From Paraescarpia echinospica (lineage: Eukaryota; Annelida; Polychaeta; Sabellida; Siboglinidae): a stretch of DNA of 64,000 bases. Made by a program: the position numbers and the translations under genes. The DNA is taken from contig CM034532.1 in assembly GCA_020002185.1 (NCBI GenBank), positions 27,077,805-27,141,804 on the forward strand, given 5' to 3'. The notes beneath the pieces were generated by a model. It was not told the origin of the DNA and made no database searches. It saw nothing but the letters and a program-made list of their open reading frames with translations. Positions 32,281 through 44,815 of this stretch are shown in pieces. Position 1 is the first letter of the stretch. Each line of letters starts with the position of its first letter.

Positions 32281-33137
32281 AACAGGCCAACATGGGGCTA
32301 TAAAGAAAAAGGCTGACATCTCATCAAGAGTGGAAAGATCATCACCAACAGCGGTGAATTCTACAACAGGCTCAGAGAAGCGAAGACCACGATGAGGTGC
32401 AGCAATGCAAGGGTATGCTAGAGTCTTGGAAGGTGACAGCAGTGCCGGACATCATAAATGCACATACGATCGTGCCAGTGGGTCCATGCATGATTATTCG
32501 AGAGACATCATTCTTCCAAGATTGCTGCTATGAACAAGGGGGTGTGTTCCACCCTTCTGCAGATCGAGAGGAAGAGGACAGCAGTGGCAGACAAGGAAAC
32601 AGAAGTACATGAGAAATAGGTGAATAAGAGGGATATAGAGGTGCAGGAGACAGAGGTCGAATGCAGCAAAGGAAAAGGAGGTGCAGGAGGTGAGGAGGAT
32701 TGAGGTGCAGGAGACAGAAGTCAGGGAGAATGCAGCAAAGGAAAAGGAGGTGAAGGAGAAAGAGGTTGATGTGAAGGGAATAGAAGTGAATGAAAATGAA
32801 GAGAATCACGGTGCAGTTAAAGAAAGGGAGTCGGAAATGGGAGTACAAAAAAGTGGTGGTAGACAGTTGGTTGGCCGTTCGATTTAACAAGAAATGGTAC
32901 ATGGCCTGGGTGCTGCGTGACATGACCGATGGCATATTTGAAGTAGCATACATGGCCCGCACTCGAGGAAACTGGAAATGGGGGAGGTTTGAGGTTGGGA
33001 TTGTGGAAGCCTCAGACATCATCAAGGTGGTATCACCTCCTACGGCGGTAGGCAATGTGTTCACCTTCAAGCCTCATGAAATAGAAGTTATAAAGAAATG
33101 CCATGCTATGGAGGAAAAGAAAAATGATGATGAGTAG
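32281..33137 (+). pseudogene. decayed ORF with Glu/Lys repeats and a WKW-type C-terminal domain
   Basis: The last part is open from 32790 to a TAG at 33135-33137 and reads VVVDSWLAVRFNKKWYMAWV, then ARTRGNWKWGRFEVGIVEAS, and NVFTFKPHEIEV. The WYxAxV...WKW..ED/EV pattern resembles small C-terminal domains seen in transposon-related proteins of invertebrates, but I cannot name the family. Upstream (32600-32800) imperfect repeats of the type EVQETEV/EKEVKEKEV give a coiled-coil-like acidic/basic stretch. The frame changes near a run of A at about 32847, and stops lie further 5'. It is probably the remains of a mobile-element gene, as motif repeats flank it on both sides. Confidence 0.4.
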
Positions 33138-33144
33138 ACGATGT

Positions 33145-33300
33145 GGTGGACATTGGACACTGAGTAGACAATGTGATGGACCCTGAGTAGACATTGTGAT
33201 GGACACTAAGTAGACAATGTGATGGACACTGAGTAGACAATGTGGTAGACACTGAGTTGACAACGTGACAGACACTGAGTAGATAATCTGATGGACAGTT
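33145..33300. repeat. 23-bp tandem repeat (about 6 copies)
   Basis: Unit ACACTGAGTAGACAATGTGA with GG between units, just after the stop codon of the decayed ORF. Confidence 0.9.
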
Positions 33301-33549
33301 AAACACGTTATACCAAAGTGTTGCCGATTTGTAATGTTTTATTTGTATGTAAGTACATCTATTATATTTGTTATCTTTTTAAAATAAAATTGGTTTAATG
33401 TTCGAGTAATGCCGAGTTATAGCTCAAACAATGAAATTATTAATTTGCAGACATTGCCCAGTGTAGTAAATAATGTAGAGACAGTTTAAAATGCACTAAC
33501 ATATCACAGTAATTAAATATGGCGACTACAGTGAATAAAATGTGAAAAA

Positions 33550-34231
33550 AGATTATTCCACAACTCTAGCACTTGGAATACAACGAAGAGGACAGAAGAG
33601 AACAAGGTATACATGTATAAGGGATACACACGTGGCTAACAGTGCAATATAAACAACATATACTAAGGCACTTTCTCAATTTACTGTTAATCATGATTTT
33701 CAAAATTGTGTTATCGTCCGAGTACCATTTTTTCTGCGTGTCCTGTGCTAAAACGTGCAGGTTATGATCATAACATAAATACCAATGGATAACATACATT
33801 CTCCCCATAAACATGAACCGTGTGCCCATAACTACTACGTGTGTGTCTTGTTGTACAAGTAATAACAACAATGCAGAAGTAGAAAATATACGATTATTCA
33901 ACAACTTTAGCACTCGGAATACAAAGAAGAGGGCAGCAGAGAACAAGGTATACATACGTAAGGGATACAGATGTGGCTAATATTGCAACAAAAACAACAT
34001 GTACTAAGGCACTTTCATAATTTACTGCTAATCATTAATATTCCAGAATCTATACTGATTTTTAAAATTGTGTAATCGTCTGAGTACCATTTTGTCTGAG
34101 TGTCTTGTGCTACAATTTTGCAGGTTACATTCATAACATAACTACCAATGGATAAAACGCATCGTCCGCTTAAATATAAACAGTATGCACATATCTACAA
34201 CGTGTTTGTCTTGTTGTACAAGTAATGACAA
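33550..34231. repeat. tandem duplication of about 340 bp
   Basis: Copy 1 (about 33550-33872) and copy 2 (about 33890-34231) share GATTATTC.ACAACT, GAGAACAAGGTATACAT, ACTAAGGCACTTTC, GAGTACCATTTT and TGTCTTGTTGTACAAGTAAT. They have diverged moderately. A weaker third relative occurs near 31050-31190. Confidence 0.85.
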
Positions 34232-34646
34232 CCCATTCGGAAAACAGAATGGGGCAATATTGAAGTGCGAACAAAACTACACCGCACTCTGACAACTCTA
34301 AATAAGTACCCCCTCCCCCAAAGTCACGCCGTTATAACATATGTCCACATGCTATCCATTGACAAAAAGTTAAATATCCAACACAACACCTTTGTACTGT
34401 GGGTTAGTCCTGCCAACGGACGATAACTTGTGGTCCTTGGATGATAACATATAGAACACACCTTTGAAGGTCAAGCAACTGTAAAATCGTCAATGTTGTG
34501 AATTAGTGTGCCCAATTTTGGGTGAAGTCGCCTCAATATTATGCACATTTAATACCACAACTGAACAAAAGATCCAGGCAATTCTACTTTTCGACCTTGT
34601 GTGGAGCCCCAAGACCCCCGTTCGTTGGATTTGACCATATATATAT

Positions 34647-34980
<334 letters not shown>

Positions 34981-35811
34981 CAATAAACTAGTGTCCAATA
35001 TTCGTGCATCGCATGATTCCGTCGCAATGCTGCATTGTGTCTGTTTCTCAAACCCAACTCGTTTAAATTGAATGACGACATGACAACCAAGTTTACTGAC
35101 CAGTGTAGCTGCCAGTTCAACAAAAACTTTTATAGAAGCTGTCAAACTAAGAGGAAAACGACACAATACCAGAGAGACACGAACCCATAAAGCCCCTACA
35201 TAATAACCACCTACAACAACAAATCCTTACCCGGCGGCGCCGTCGAGGCTACGGTTAAATCAATGCGCACATGTAGCTAGATAGCTGCGTAATAACCATA
35301 TATGATCATGACGTTTTGTTTGTATATTATTCAGTTATATGCAAGCACTACCGTTACATGTTGTCAGGAAGTGACATGCCGTTACGTGTTGACTGGGTTA
35401 CGTAATGTGGATTGCTGAGGGAGCTCAGCGGGATTGTGTCAACAGTGCCTGATAACAGATCAACCAGACTCCGTTAAGTGAGGGATCCGTTCATGGCTAC
35501 GCCACCGCCATCGCCTCTACTTAATCGTGATGTGACTACGCATAGTAATATAAGGATACCACCGCCATGCACCGCCTCTGCAAACCAATGCAGTAACCGC
35601 CGCGAATTCTTGGCGTCAAAGGAAAAGCGCCTGGATCGAATATGAAGTCGCCACGGACCTGAACTAAGAGACAGAACGGAAACTAGTGAGTACGTTGTTG
35701 TCGGTGATCGGCCAATATGCAAAGGACATCTGGCAAAATCACCCGTGAGTAGTTCCCGTGGACTGATGATGATGGTACAAAGTAGCGCCAGATCTACAAA
35801 TATACGAGTTG
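34981..35811. other. unassigned intergenic DNA
   Basis: Moderately GC-rich with several short frames on both strands, none recognisable. ATGGCTACGCCACCGCCATC and ACCACCGCCATGCACCGCC at 35493 and 35558 are two related stretches. Confidence 0.35.
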
Positions 35812-36238
35812 GCAGTAGCTTGGAATGCCAACATTGGGCCAGTGTTGGTGGTAGGGCCTACGTCGGCAAACATAGCTTGGCAGTAGCTTGGAATGCTAAC
35901 ATTGGCCAATGTTGGCTATATGTCGGTAAACATAGCTTGGAAGTAGCTTCGAATGCCAGCCTTGGGCCAGTGTTGGTGGTACATCGGCAAACATACCTTG
36001 ACAATAGCTTGGAATGCAAACACTGGGCCATTATTGGCTGTTTGTCGGCAAACATAGCTTGGCAGTATCTTGGAATGCCAACCTTGGGCCAATGTTCGCT
36101 GTTTGTCGGCAAACATAGCTTGGCAGTATCTTGGAATGCCAACCTTGGGCCAATGTTGGCTGTATGTCTGCAAAAGTTGCTTGGCAGTAGTTTGGAATGC
36201 CAACCGTGGGACAATGTTAACTGTTGTTGTGCAAACAT
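35812..36238. repeat. 60-bp minisatellite (about 7 copies)
   Basis: Unit AGCTTGGCAGTA.CTTGGAATGCCAA, then CTTGGGCCAATGTTGGCTG, then TGTCGGCAAACAT. It is cut at 36238 by the LTR of the chimeric Gypsy element and resumes at 39456-39590 (about two copies). Confidence 0.92.
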
Positions 36239-36737
36239 TGTAGCGTTTGCGGCGAGCGGTCGGGAGAGAAGCATACGGGCACACGTTCACTCACTCAGTC
36301 ATACTATTGATAAGTCAGGTTATACGTTTGCACAGTTTATTATATGCGGAAAACCCTGCCAATACAAGATCTAATACACAATAATTTATATGGCTATGTC
36401 TGCTAAATACTATCCAGTTATAAATGTCAGAACGATAGGTTCAGACGGCGGCGGCTTATACACAGCAACCGAATTATATATGTCAGAACGATCAGTTCAG
36501 ACGGCGGCGGCTTATACATAGCAACATAATTATATATATGTCAGAACGAAAAGTTCAGGCGGCGGCGGCGGCTTATACACAGCAACTGAATTATAGATGT
36601 CACAACGATCAGTTCAGACGGCGGCGGCTTATATACAGCAACCGATTTACTCACCGAGTCTGATGTTCAGGGGTGAACTGCGTTAGTCTTTTAGTACTTT
36701 TTGCAGGGCGCTCGGTGACAGTGCTTCACGAGAAACG
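36239..36737 (-). repeat. truncated 3' LTR of the chimeric Gypsy element
   Basis: The outer end is TGTAGCGTTTGCGG (+ strand). Contains about four units of a 55-57-bp GGCGGC minisatellite (ATGTCAGAACGATAGGTTCA, then GACGGCGGCGGCTTATACAC). It breaks off at 36737 inside the LTR, where it joins the protease region. Confidence 0.7.
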
Positions 36738-38037
36738 AGGGAAAGGCACTCTTCGAGCTGTAGTGCAGCAGTATGGTTCAGCATCTTGCTTCACCTTGAT
36801 TCTCACGGATCTACTCCTCAGTTCTCCGAGTTCACCAAAAACGTCGAGGTCGTAGATTTTGTTTGATTTGACGCTGTCTAGACGGGCAATCAATCGAAGT
36901 TTGACGGCATCTCCACGATTTATAAGATTATCGAAGTCTCCACTCACAACGTACATGCGTATGAAGACAGTCTGCTGGTTGCGTTGCACTCTAGCTATGT
37001 ACTGTCCCTTGCACGTTAGCGGTCCGCCCAATGTCTGCAACTTCACATTTGCAGGTTTTAACTTCGGTCTATCACGCAGATTTCGGTACGTCTTCTCCGA
37101 GACGACCGTGACGTCTGCACCGCAGTCTATCTTAAATCGAACATTTGATCGATTCATGTCAAGATGCGTGTACCAGGCTGTTTCAGGCTCAGTGATGTCA
37201 CTCTCCACTGACCCAAGGAAGTAGCTCTTTGACTCATCTTCATCTGCTGTTATCTCGTGAACCGACTTCTTCTTCATGTACACTTTTTCGAAGTGTCCTT
37301 TCATTTTGCAGGAGTGGCATTGCTCGTCTCTGGCTGGGCACTCTCCGCGTTTGTGGACGTCGTAGCCACAATATTTGCATTTCTGTTCTTTTGGTTTTGA
37401 GTGATTGACCTTGTTTGGAATCTTCTTTTTGTAGGTCGTCCTTTTCCTACTGTCTCCATTCCTCACTTCGCTGATGTGGGTCGATTCATTTGGCCCCGCT
37501 AGTGTCTTCAGTTGCCGTTTCGAAACTTCATCTGCTTGACACATCTGTGTAGCTTTAGCCAAGTCTACGTCAGTTTCACGCAATAGTCGTGCTCGAAGTG
37601 TGGCATCGCTGATGCCGATAACTATACGATCGCGAATCAAGCCTTCACGCAAATCGCCGTAGTTGCAGGATGCTGCCATGTTCTTTAGCTCAGTAACGTA
37701 CTGATCTACGGTCTCGTTCGTTTGCTGTACACGTGTGTTGAACTTGTATCGCTCATACGTTGTTTTTCTTCGGCGTACAGTAGACTTCAAATTTCTCCAT
37801 CAATGGACGTATTTTGTCTTTTTCTTCATCACCAAACGTGAAAGTGTTGAAAATGTCAATGCCTTCCCTCCCTACGACATGTAGGAAGATTGCACATTGT
37901 ATCGACTCATCTTTCGTAGCAGCGCCAGATGCAATTGTATACAGCGACCAGCGTTGCTTCCAGCGTTTCCAGGTATCACTGACGTTACTGCCGGTGAAGC
38001 TCATTGCCTCTGGCGGGCTTAGATGGTCCATCCTCAA
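36738..38037 (-). pseudogene. Ty3/Gypsy gag and protease, frame-shifted and truncated
   Basis: Reads from 38031 down: gag N-terminus (WKRWKQRWSLYTIASGA, ESIQCAIFLHVVGREG), then after a frameshift near 37753-37790 KFNTRVQQTNETVDQYVTEL and SLIRDRI-like sequence. Next a CCHC knuckle CKYCGYDVHKRGEC and a second knuckle CHSCKMKGHFEKVY whose last cysteine is replaced by tyrosine. The aspartic protease follows with FKIDCGADVTVVSEKTY. It is cut after the start of the pol linker, and RT, RNase H and integrase are missing. The primer-binding site TGGTGAGCAGCG is at 38310-38299. Confidence 0.8.
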
Positions 38038-38310
38038 GCGTTGCGCTCACCTTAGCATTTTCGTATAGAAATGCAATATCGATATGACCACTTTTGGACT
38101 CCGTACTTATGACACTGTCGAGCGTGACGCGTATGCCATTTTGTTTTTCGTTTCTAGCGGCAATTTTGTTAGAGTTCGTTGGGTTTCTAGATCTCGCGAC
38201 TACTGCATGTAGTGACTGCAACTTGTTATTAAGTGGCATATGTATCTACGAAGTTAGTGTGTTTCGATTTCACACCGAAAATCGGAAATCTCACCAGCGC
38301 TGCTCACCAT

Positions 38311-39455
38311 GTTGTGTTACGTGAATCGTGCGTTGAACGGAAGTCCTTTATTAAGTACGGTGGCTCAATGGTATATACTAAACTATAGAACAATTCTAAT
38401 ATGATACCTACCAATACAAGATCTAATACACAATATTTGGCTATGTCTGCTAAATACTATCCCGTTATAAATATCAGAACGATAGGTTCAGATGGTGGCG
38501 GCTATTACAGCAACCGAATTGTAACCGATATATTCTAAATGTCAGAACGATAGGTTCAGACGGCGGCGGGTATTACAGCAACCGAATTGTAACCGATATA
38601 TTCTAAATGTCAGAACGATAGGTTCAGACGGCGGCGGGTATTACAGCAACCGAATTGTAACCGATATATTCTAAATGTCAGAACGATAGGTTCATATGGT
38701 GGCGGCTATTACAGCAACCGAATTGTAACCGATATATTCTAATTGTCAGAACGATAGGTTCTGACGGCGGCGGCTTATACACAGCAACCGAATTATAGAT
38801 GTCAGAACGATAGGTTCAGACGGCGGCGGCTTATACACAGCAACCGAATTATAGATGTCAGAACGATAAGTTCAGATGGCGGCAGCTTATATACAGCAAC
38901 CGAGTTACTCTCCGAGTCTGATTTTCACCGGTGAACTGCAATAGTCTTTTAGTACTTTTCGCAGGGCGCTCGGTGACAGTGCTTCACGAAAAGCGTTCCT
39001 CCGGCAGTGTGCCCCAGTAGTCGCCAGCTACATCACTGGCCTGTGTTACACACAGCTCCAGCATGCATCTTCGGGCCTGTTCTAACAAATAGCTCCCTCT
39101 TAGTGTCTGGCTGCACCCCCCCCCCCAACAGCCAATCCTGATCCTCATTAAAGCCCTCCTTATATACAGCTAAATATGTAGCCTTGGGACATATGCTGTC
39201 CCTTGATTATGTCATTGCCAAAGTATATGGGTTTCTAGAAGTCTTGGCAAGGTGCCAGTGAACTTACAGTAACCGTCTGAACAAAGGCCCCCTGTATACG
39301 GCTCTTGCCTCCCCCAAACCAGATGGCCTCAAATGTAAACAAATCCCCCACCCCAGCTATAGCCATTTGTATATAAATTGGCTTTTAGGAGCACTGCAAC
39401 ATTCAGTAATTAAGAATATTTATACTATGTGTGTTATCGTTCTAAATTCTGTACA
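38311..39455 (-). repeat. 5' LTR region of the chimeric Gypsy element
   Basis: Starts TGTACAGAATTTAG (- strand) at 39455 and holds about seven units of the GGCGGC minisatellite (38460-38905). It continues to about 38405 in common with the other LTR copies. From 38404 to 38311 it has a different end (…AATAAAGG...CACGTAACACAACA) that directly abuts the primer-binding site. Confidence 0.65.
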
Positions 39456-40120
39456 GCATTGCTTTGCTGTAGGTTGGAATGCCAACCTTGGCCCAATGTT
39501 GGCTAGATGTCGGCAAGCATAGCTTGGCAGTAGTTTGGAGTGCCAATGTAGGGCAATATTGGTGGTACGTCGGCACCTATAGCTTGGTTATATACAATGT
39601 TTTATCAAGACATTCATAATATATAAATGTGAAGTCCAATTGTATCCACCCGGGAATGGATGCCATCGTGTAGTTTTAATGAGTTATTACAACTAACGTG
39701 ATTATATTAAAAAAGGGTGTGTGGGTAGATATTAGTCCACTTCATCAACGCACATCAGACAAAACTTAGCAAATGAGGAATCGATGGAAAGGTATTTGAA
39801 TACTCTTTCCGATGATATAATAAATATATAATTATAGTATAAGGACGTCATTATGACCAGAAAGGGAAATTTGTGCCGATCAAATACGCACTACAGGCAC
39901 CATCACTGTTTGTTAATGTAAGTTTGACGTTCACAAGTTAATACAAGTGGGCTTCAAGAGACGCCGGTCTTGAATCTCGGGTGATATACAACTTGTTTAA
40001 ATAGTTTGGCAGACCGCAGGCCGGCCCTGTCCTCTAGGTGGTAGCCGGTCATTTCTGTTGGCCAATGTTGGCACACACGCTGGGTCAAGCTGTTGTTTCT
40101 AGCGCCCCTTAATTTGCTAT

Positions 40121-40540
<420 letters not shown>

Positions 40541-40656
40541 AACTAGCTATAGGCGTGTAACGAAGATCCGATAACGCTAAATAAAAAAGTATCCAACCTG
40601 TTGTCCTTGCATTGTAACTGTTTCTTCTGTATCTTAACTGTTTTTATATTAGTCGG

Positions 40657-40665
40657 TTTGTTTAT

Positions 40666-40732
<67 letters not shown>

Positions 40733-40812
40733 TAGTAGTAGTAGTGGTAGTAGTAGTAGTAATAGTAGTAGTAGTAGTAATAGTAGTAGTAGTATTAGTA
40801 GTATTTTTATTA
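40657..40812. repeat. (TAG)n trinucleotide repeat, tail of a LINE
   Basis: On the - strand it is (CTA)n directly after AATAAAAATACTAC, the 3' end of the LINE at 40813-44815. Confidence 0.9.
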
Positions 40813-43800
40813 GAGTCCCACGTATACAAGCATTAAAATACAAGACAAATAAATACATTACATTCAAAGTTAGCACTGTATACAAAGACCACTCAAAAAG
40901 AGTTATGAGAGACTTGTAAAAACAAAAATATACAAATAAAAACTAATAATTTAATAAACATGTGCTATTATTTTGTTGTATTGTGTAATCTTGTGTGCAG
41001 TATTTTTTGGAGGATGCTGGCAGTTTTACTTATTATATTGTCATTACTCAATGAATATACAAATTTATCTTGATCATTCATACTGGAAAAAGCTGGGTCA
41101 TTAATTGTTGCATAGCCTATTAGTTCTTGTCGTTCGTTAAAATGTAAAGGGCATTTCATTAAAACGTGAAACTCATTTTCTATTTCATTCGTGCAATTAT
41201 AACACGTCCTAGCTCCAGGTGGGGGGTAATTTCGTTCAAAACGTCCAGTTTCAATTCTGATTGGTGCCACGCCACATCGAAATTTTGCAAGTGCTGATCG
41301 ATTACTTCTAGGCATAATGTTCTTAAAATAATGCTCAGTTAAACATTTTGTTTTGAACTGTTTATAAGTTCTTAGTTTATTTCTACTACCATTTCTGCCC
41401 TCTTCTCTTTTTATATTATGAAGCCATTGCTTTTCCTGTAGTACATACAGGCAAACATCTGTGTATTCTATTATAATATTTACATTAACCTGGTCTCTTA
41501 TATTAGTAAGATTATGCATATTTAAGTCATTATAACGATGGTATACTTCGTAGCCCCAATTTCGTTTCTCACTTACGGCCATTTCCATCATTCATAGAAA
41601 TATACATTTTGTCACTCTAGATACATCCATATTGATCAAACGACACCAGAGCCTAGTAACAGATAGCCATTGTTGGTGAGTCGGGGTTTTCCACCCCATT
41701 TCACCCTGTACTGCTGCTGATGGGGTATATTTACCCACACCTAGGAAAAATCGACCTGTCCTATTATGTATGCTACTTATGACCGAATATTCCTTTGTAC
41801 CCCACACAGCAGAACCATAGTTAATAATGGAGAGCACCATACCATCGTATAGTTTTGTAAAACAGTTAAAAGGCATCCCTCCATTACACTTTGTCTTAGC
41901 CATTAATAAACCCAGAGCTCTGTTCGCCGTAGTAGCTACTTTTTTACCATCACCTTATAATCAAGGTATTCAGTTAAAACCTAAATATTTATACTAATTT
42001 ACGATGCGTATGCTTTGATCACCCAGTAGAAAATCGTAAGTAGTCTCAGATATCGATGGATTACGAAAATGTACAATTTGAGTTTTGTCTTTGTTAATAG
42101 ACATGCCCCAGTCATTGCACCATTTCCAGATAACATTTAGCAATGTCTGCAGTTCTTCTGCTGATTCGGCCAGCAACACAATGTCATCTGCGTATGCTAA
42201 CATTGTAACATTTTCGTCTCCAATCTTAACACCTTTACCCGTGCCTTTCAATTCAGCGGATAAATCGTTTATAAACATATTGAACATGACAGGGGATAGA
42301 ACACATCCCTGCTTAAGCCCGCATTCAACATTGAACCAGTCAGACTTTATGTTGTTGACCCTAACACAACATTTGTAATCAACATATAATGATTTCAAAG
42401 CCTCAAGCATTTTCCCTTGTATGTTAAAGTTACACATTTTTTTCCAGAGGAAATTTCTATTGATACGGTCATAAGCTTTACTAAAATCTACGAAACATGC
42501 AAACGTTTGCTGTCGGCATTTCTTTCTAGTGTTGATTATGTTTGTAATGGTAGATAGGTAGTCGAGACAACTGCGACCTGGTCTAAACCCATTTTGCTAA
42601 TCCCACAAAAGGTTGTTGCCCTCTACCCACAATATAGATGATAATTTAAAATAGAGCAGTATATTTTATACACATGCGAACTAAGCGTAATTCCCCTATA
42701 GTTCAATGGCACTCGCGGCTCAGACGTACAACACTTGGGTATCGGGGTTACGATGCCCTGACGCCATGCTTCAGGAACCATGCTGTTGTTAAAGCATTGA
42801 TTAAATAGTTCGTAAAGGAAGTCTATGGCATTTTCATTGACCAGCGTTTCAACTGGGATGTTATCATCACCTAACGCTTTGCGTTTCTTGGCCTTGTTTA
42901 AGGCCAGGCGAATGTCCTCCTTAGAGATAGGCCCATCAAGGTGTTCATTGCGACCCAGTGAGTGGGTCTCTACCGGCGGTTGAGAGTCAATTGTTTGTTC
43001 ATAATTGACCGGGTTCAGCAAAATGTGAAAGTCAGTTCTCCATTTACGTAATACCACGCCTTGATCAGTGGATGTGGAGCCGTCTTCTAGCATCACTTCC
43101 ATTGGTATATCATGGATGCGTTCTTGTTTTATCCCTAATTTTCAAATATGCTTCCAGAAGGCATTTGGATCATGTGACGGCAGATCAAGTAATTGTTCTT
43201 GTTGTTGACGCCAGAATTTGCGTTTGGCAGCTTGCACATGCCTATCAAACAGTTTCTGGGCTACCTTCATTTCCGCTTTCAGGTGCGGTTTATTTTGTTC
43301 GTCGCCCTTAATCCACAATTGTTCACTTGTTGTGAAGTTATTCCATAGTTGAGTAAGTTCCTTTGTCCACCACTGCTTCTTGATCCGTCTGCGCATATTA
43401 TTGAGCACTGAGTGGTTTACATGGACCACTTTTTGAAGTTTATCTTCCATCATCGTTTTAACATGTTCGCAGAAACTATCATATACATTGTTCAGATTTT
43501 GTTGTGTTAATTTGGATGAACTGCATGAGAGTAGTACAATGTTCTTGTGTTGTGTCGTTACCGAGAAATGACTGGTCAATGCCTTCTAATTTGTATCTCG
43601 TTGTATATGGGATTTTGGGGTTCGGATCTATATTATCGTAGCATTCCATGCAATCCAGAAATAAAACCCATATCAATATTGAGTGGCCTGGGATGGTCTT
43701 GTGTGGGTCAATAATTGATACACACCCAGAGTCATTAAATGTCTTTCTTGCCGAAGTTACTTTAAAGTCGGTAAACGACGCCAAACCTTCATGCGGTACA

Positions 43801-44815
43801 AGGCAATAATCAACGACAGCCAAACCTTTGGTTGAAACAGATGTGAAGTCGTTTATCGACGAACCGCGACCGTTCAGCATGCAGCAGTTTGATGATATTA
43901 AAAGGTCGATGAGGTATTGACCATGTGAATTCACCTTAAAATCAATAACTTTTCTCTCAGGAATGTCATCTTCAATGTAATCAGACTCACTGCCTCAACG
44001 GCCATTGAAATCGCCACATATGAAGAATATTCCAAGTTTCTGGTATCGGTATATATGTGATAATAGTTCGTTGTAATAGGTTTCGGGGTCAATGTAACGT
44101 GATGACCCGTCAGGAGGAAGGTAACACACACATCTTAAAACTAGTATCCGAGCTCTTGCTTGTGAAAGTTATCCACATTATTCCTTCCACAGATGTGTCT
44201 AGAAAGTTCGCATTAAAATCATGCAGCAGAGCATCTTTTACAAAAAATGCCTAATCCGCCTGACCCTGACTTGACCCGACAGTTCAGGTTTGTGCGATTA
44301 TGCTCCCACCATGCATTTATATCCATTCATTTCCAGCGTGTTTGCATCTGTCAGATGTGTTTCCACCACGGCGATTACATCCGTGTTGAGGTGTTTAACA
44401 CATTCTGCCCTCACTTGGTAGTTGTCGGTGTTTTTGTTTAGCTTCCACCCATTAACGTTCCAACATCCAACGGACACCTAGAGACGACAGCGCACATTTG
44501 ATCTATTGTCGCGCTCCCGACGTGTCCCTCGATTTCTTGGGTTTCGACCACGACTGCTTCCTTGCTCATTGTCCCTGGTGGTTGATGGGGAGTTGTGAGC
44601 GCGGTTGTTGTATGTAGTTGGGCCATATTTTTTTAGTGACTCAGTAGCTTACTTATCTTGTCCAGGGCAGTTTTATACGATGTCATTACGTATAACAGAT
44701 GTCGTTTTACATCATTTTGAGATGTCGTCTGCATGACCGAAAAATCGACTGCTAAAAGACCCCGTGTGCCCACGGGGCATATTGGGGTTTCTTTTTGGGC
44801 TTCCGTCCTTTTTAT
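40813..44815 (-). mobile_element. non-LTR retrotransposon, nearly full length, decayed
   Basis: In order on the - strand: a possible 5' ORF (44815-44640, DVKRHLLYVMTSYKTALDKI); AP endonuclease (44470-43600: CWNVNGWKLN, VIAVVETHL, LAVVDYCLVPHEGL); linker (43579-43142); RT (43102-42000) with KRKALGDDNIPVE, NYRGITLSSHVYKI, GLKQGCVLSPVMFN and the catalytic AYADDIVLL; then the C-terminal region (41903-40968) with a CYNCTNEIENEFHVLMKC zinc-like motif. Several frameshifts separate these blocks. The 3' end has AATAAA and runs into a CTA repeat. I cannot fix the clade (I/R1/RTE-X-like). Confidence 0.85.

Larger units (their letters stand above)
30775..34450. repeat. field of recurring GTTATCGTCCGA motifs
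   Basis: The 12-mer GTTATCGTCCGA or close variants occur, as GTTATC.. or its complement GATAAC, near 30782, 31057, 31250, 31413, 31430, 31819, 31839, 32192, 32212, 33710, 34072, 34416 and 34438, in both orientations. I saw none like it outside this interval. It surrounds the decayed ORF at 32.3-33.1 kb. Interpreted as possible subterminal repeats of a DNA transposon. Confidence 0.6.

Noticed and set aside
35745..36374. 209-codon open frame on the + strand
   Set aside because: It is the 60-bp minisatellite followed by LTR sequence; no conserved domain.
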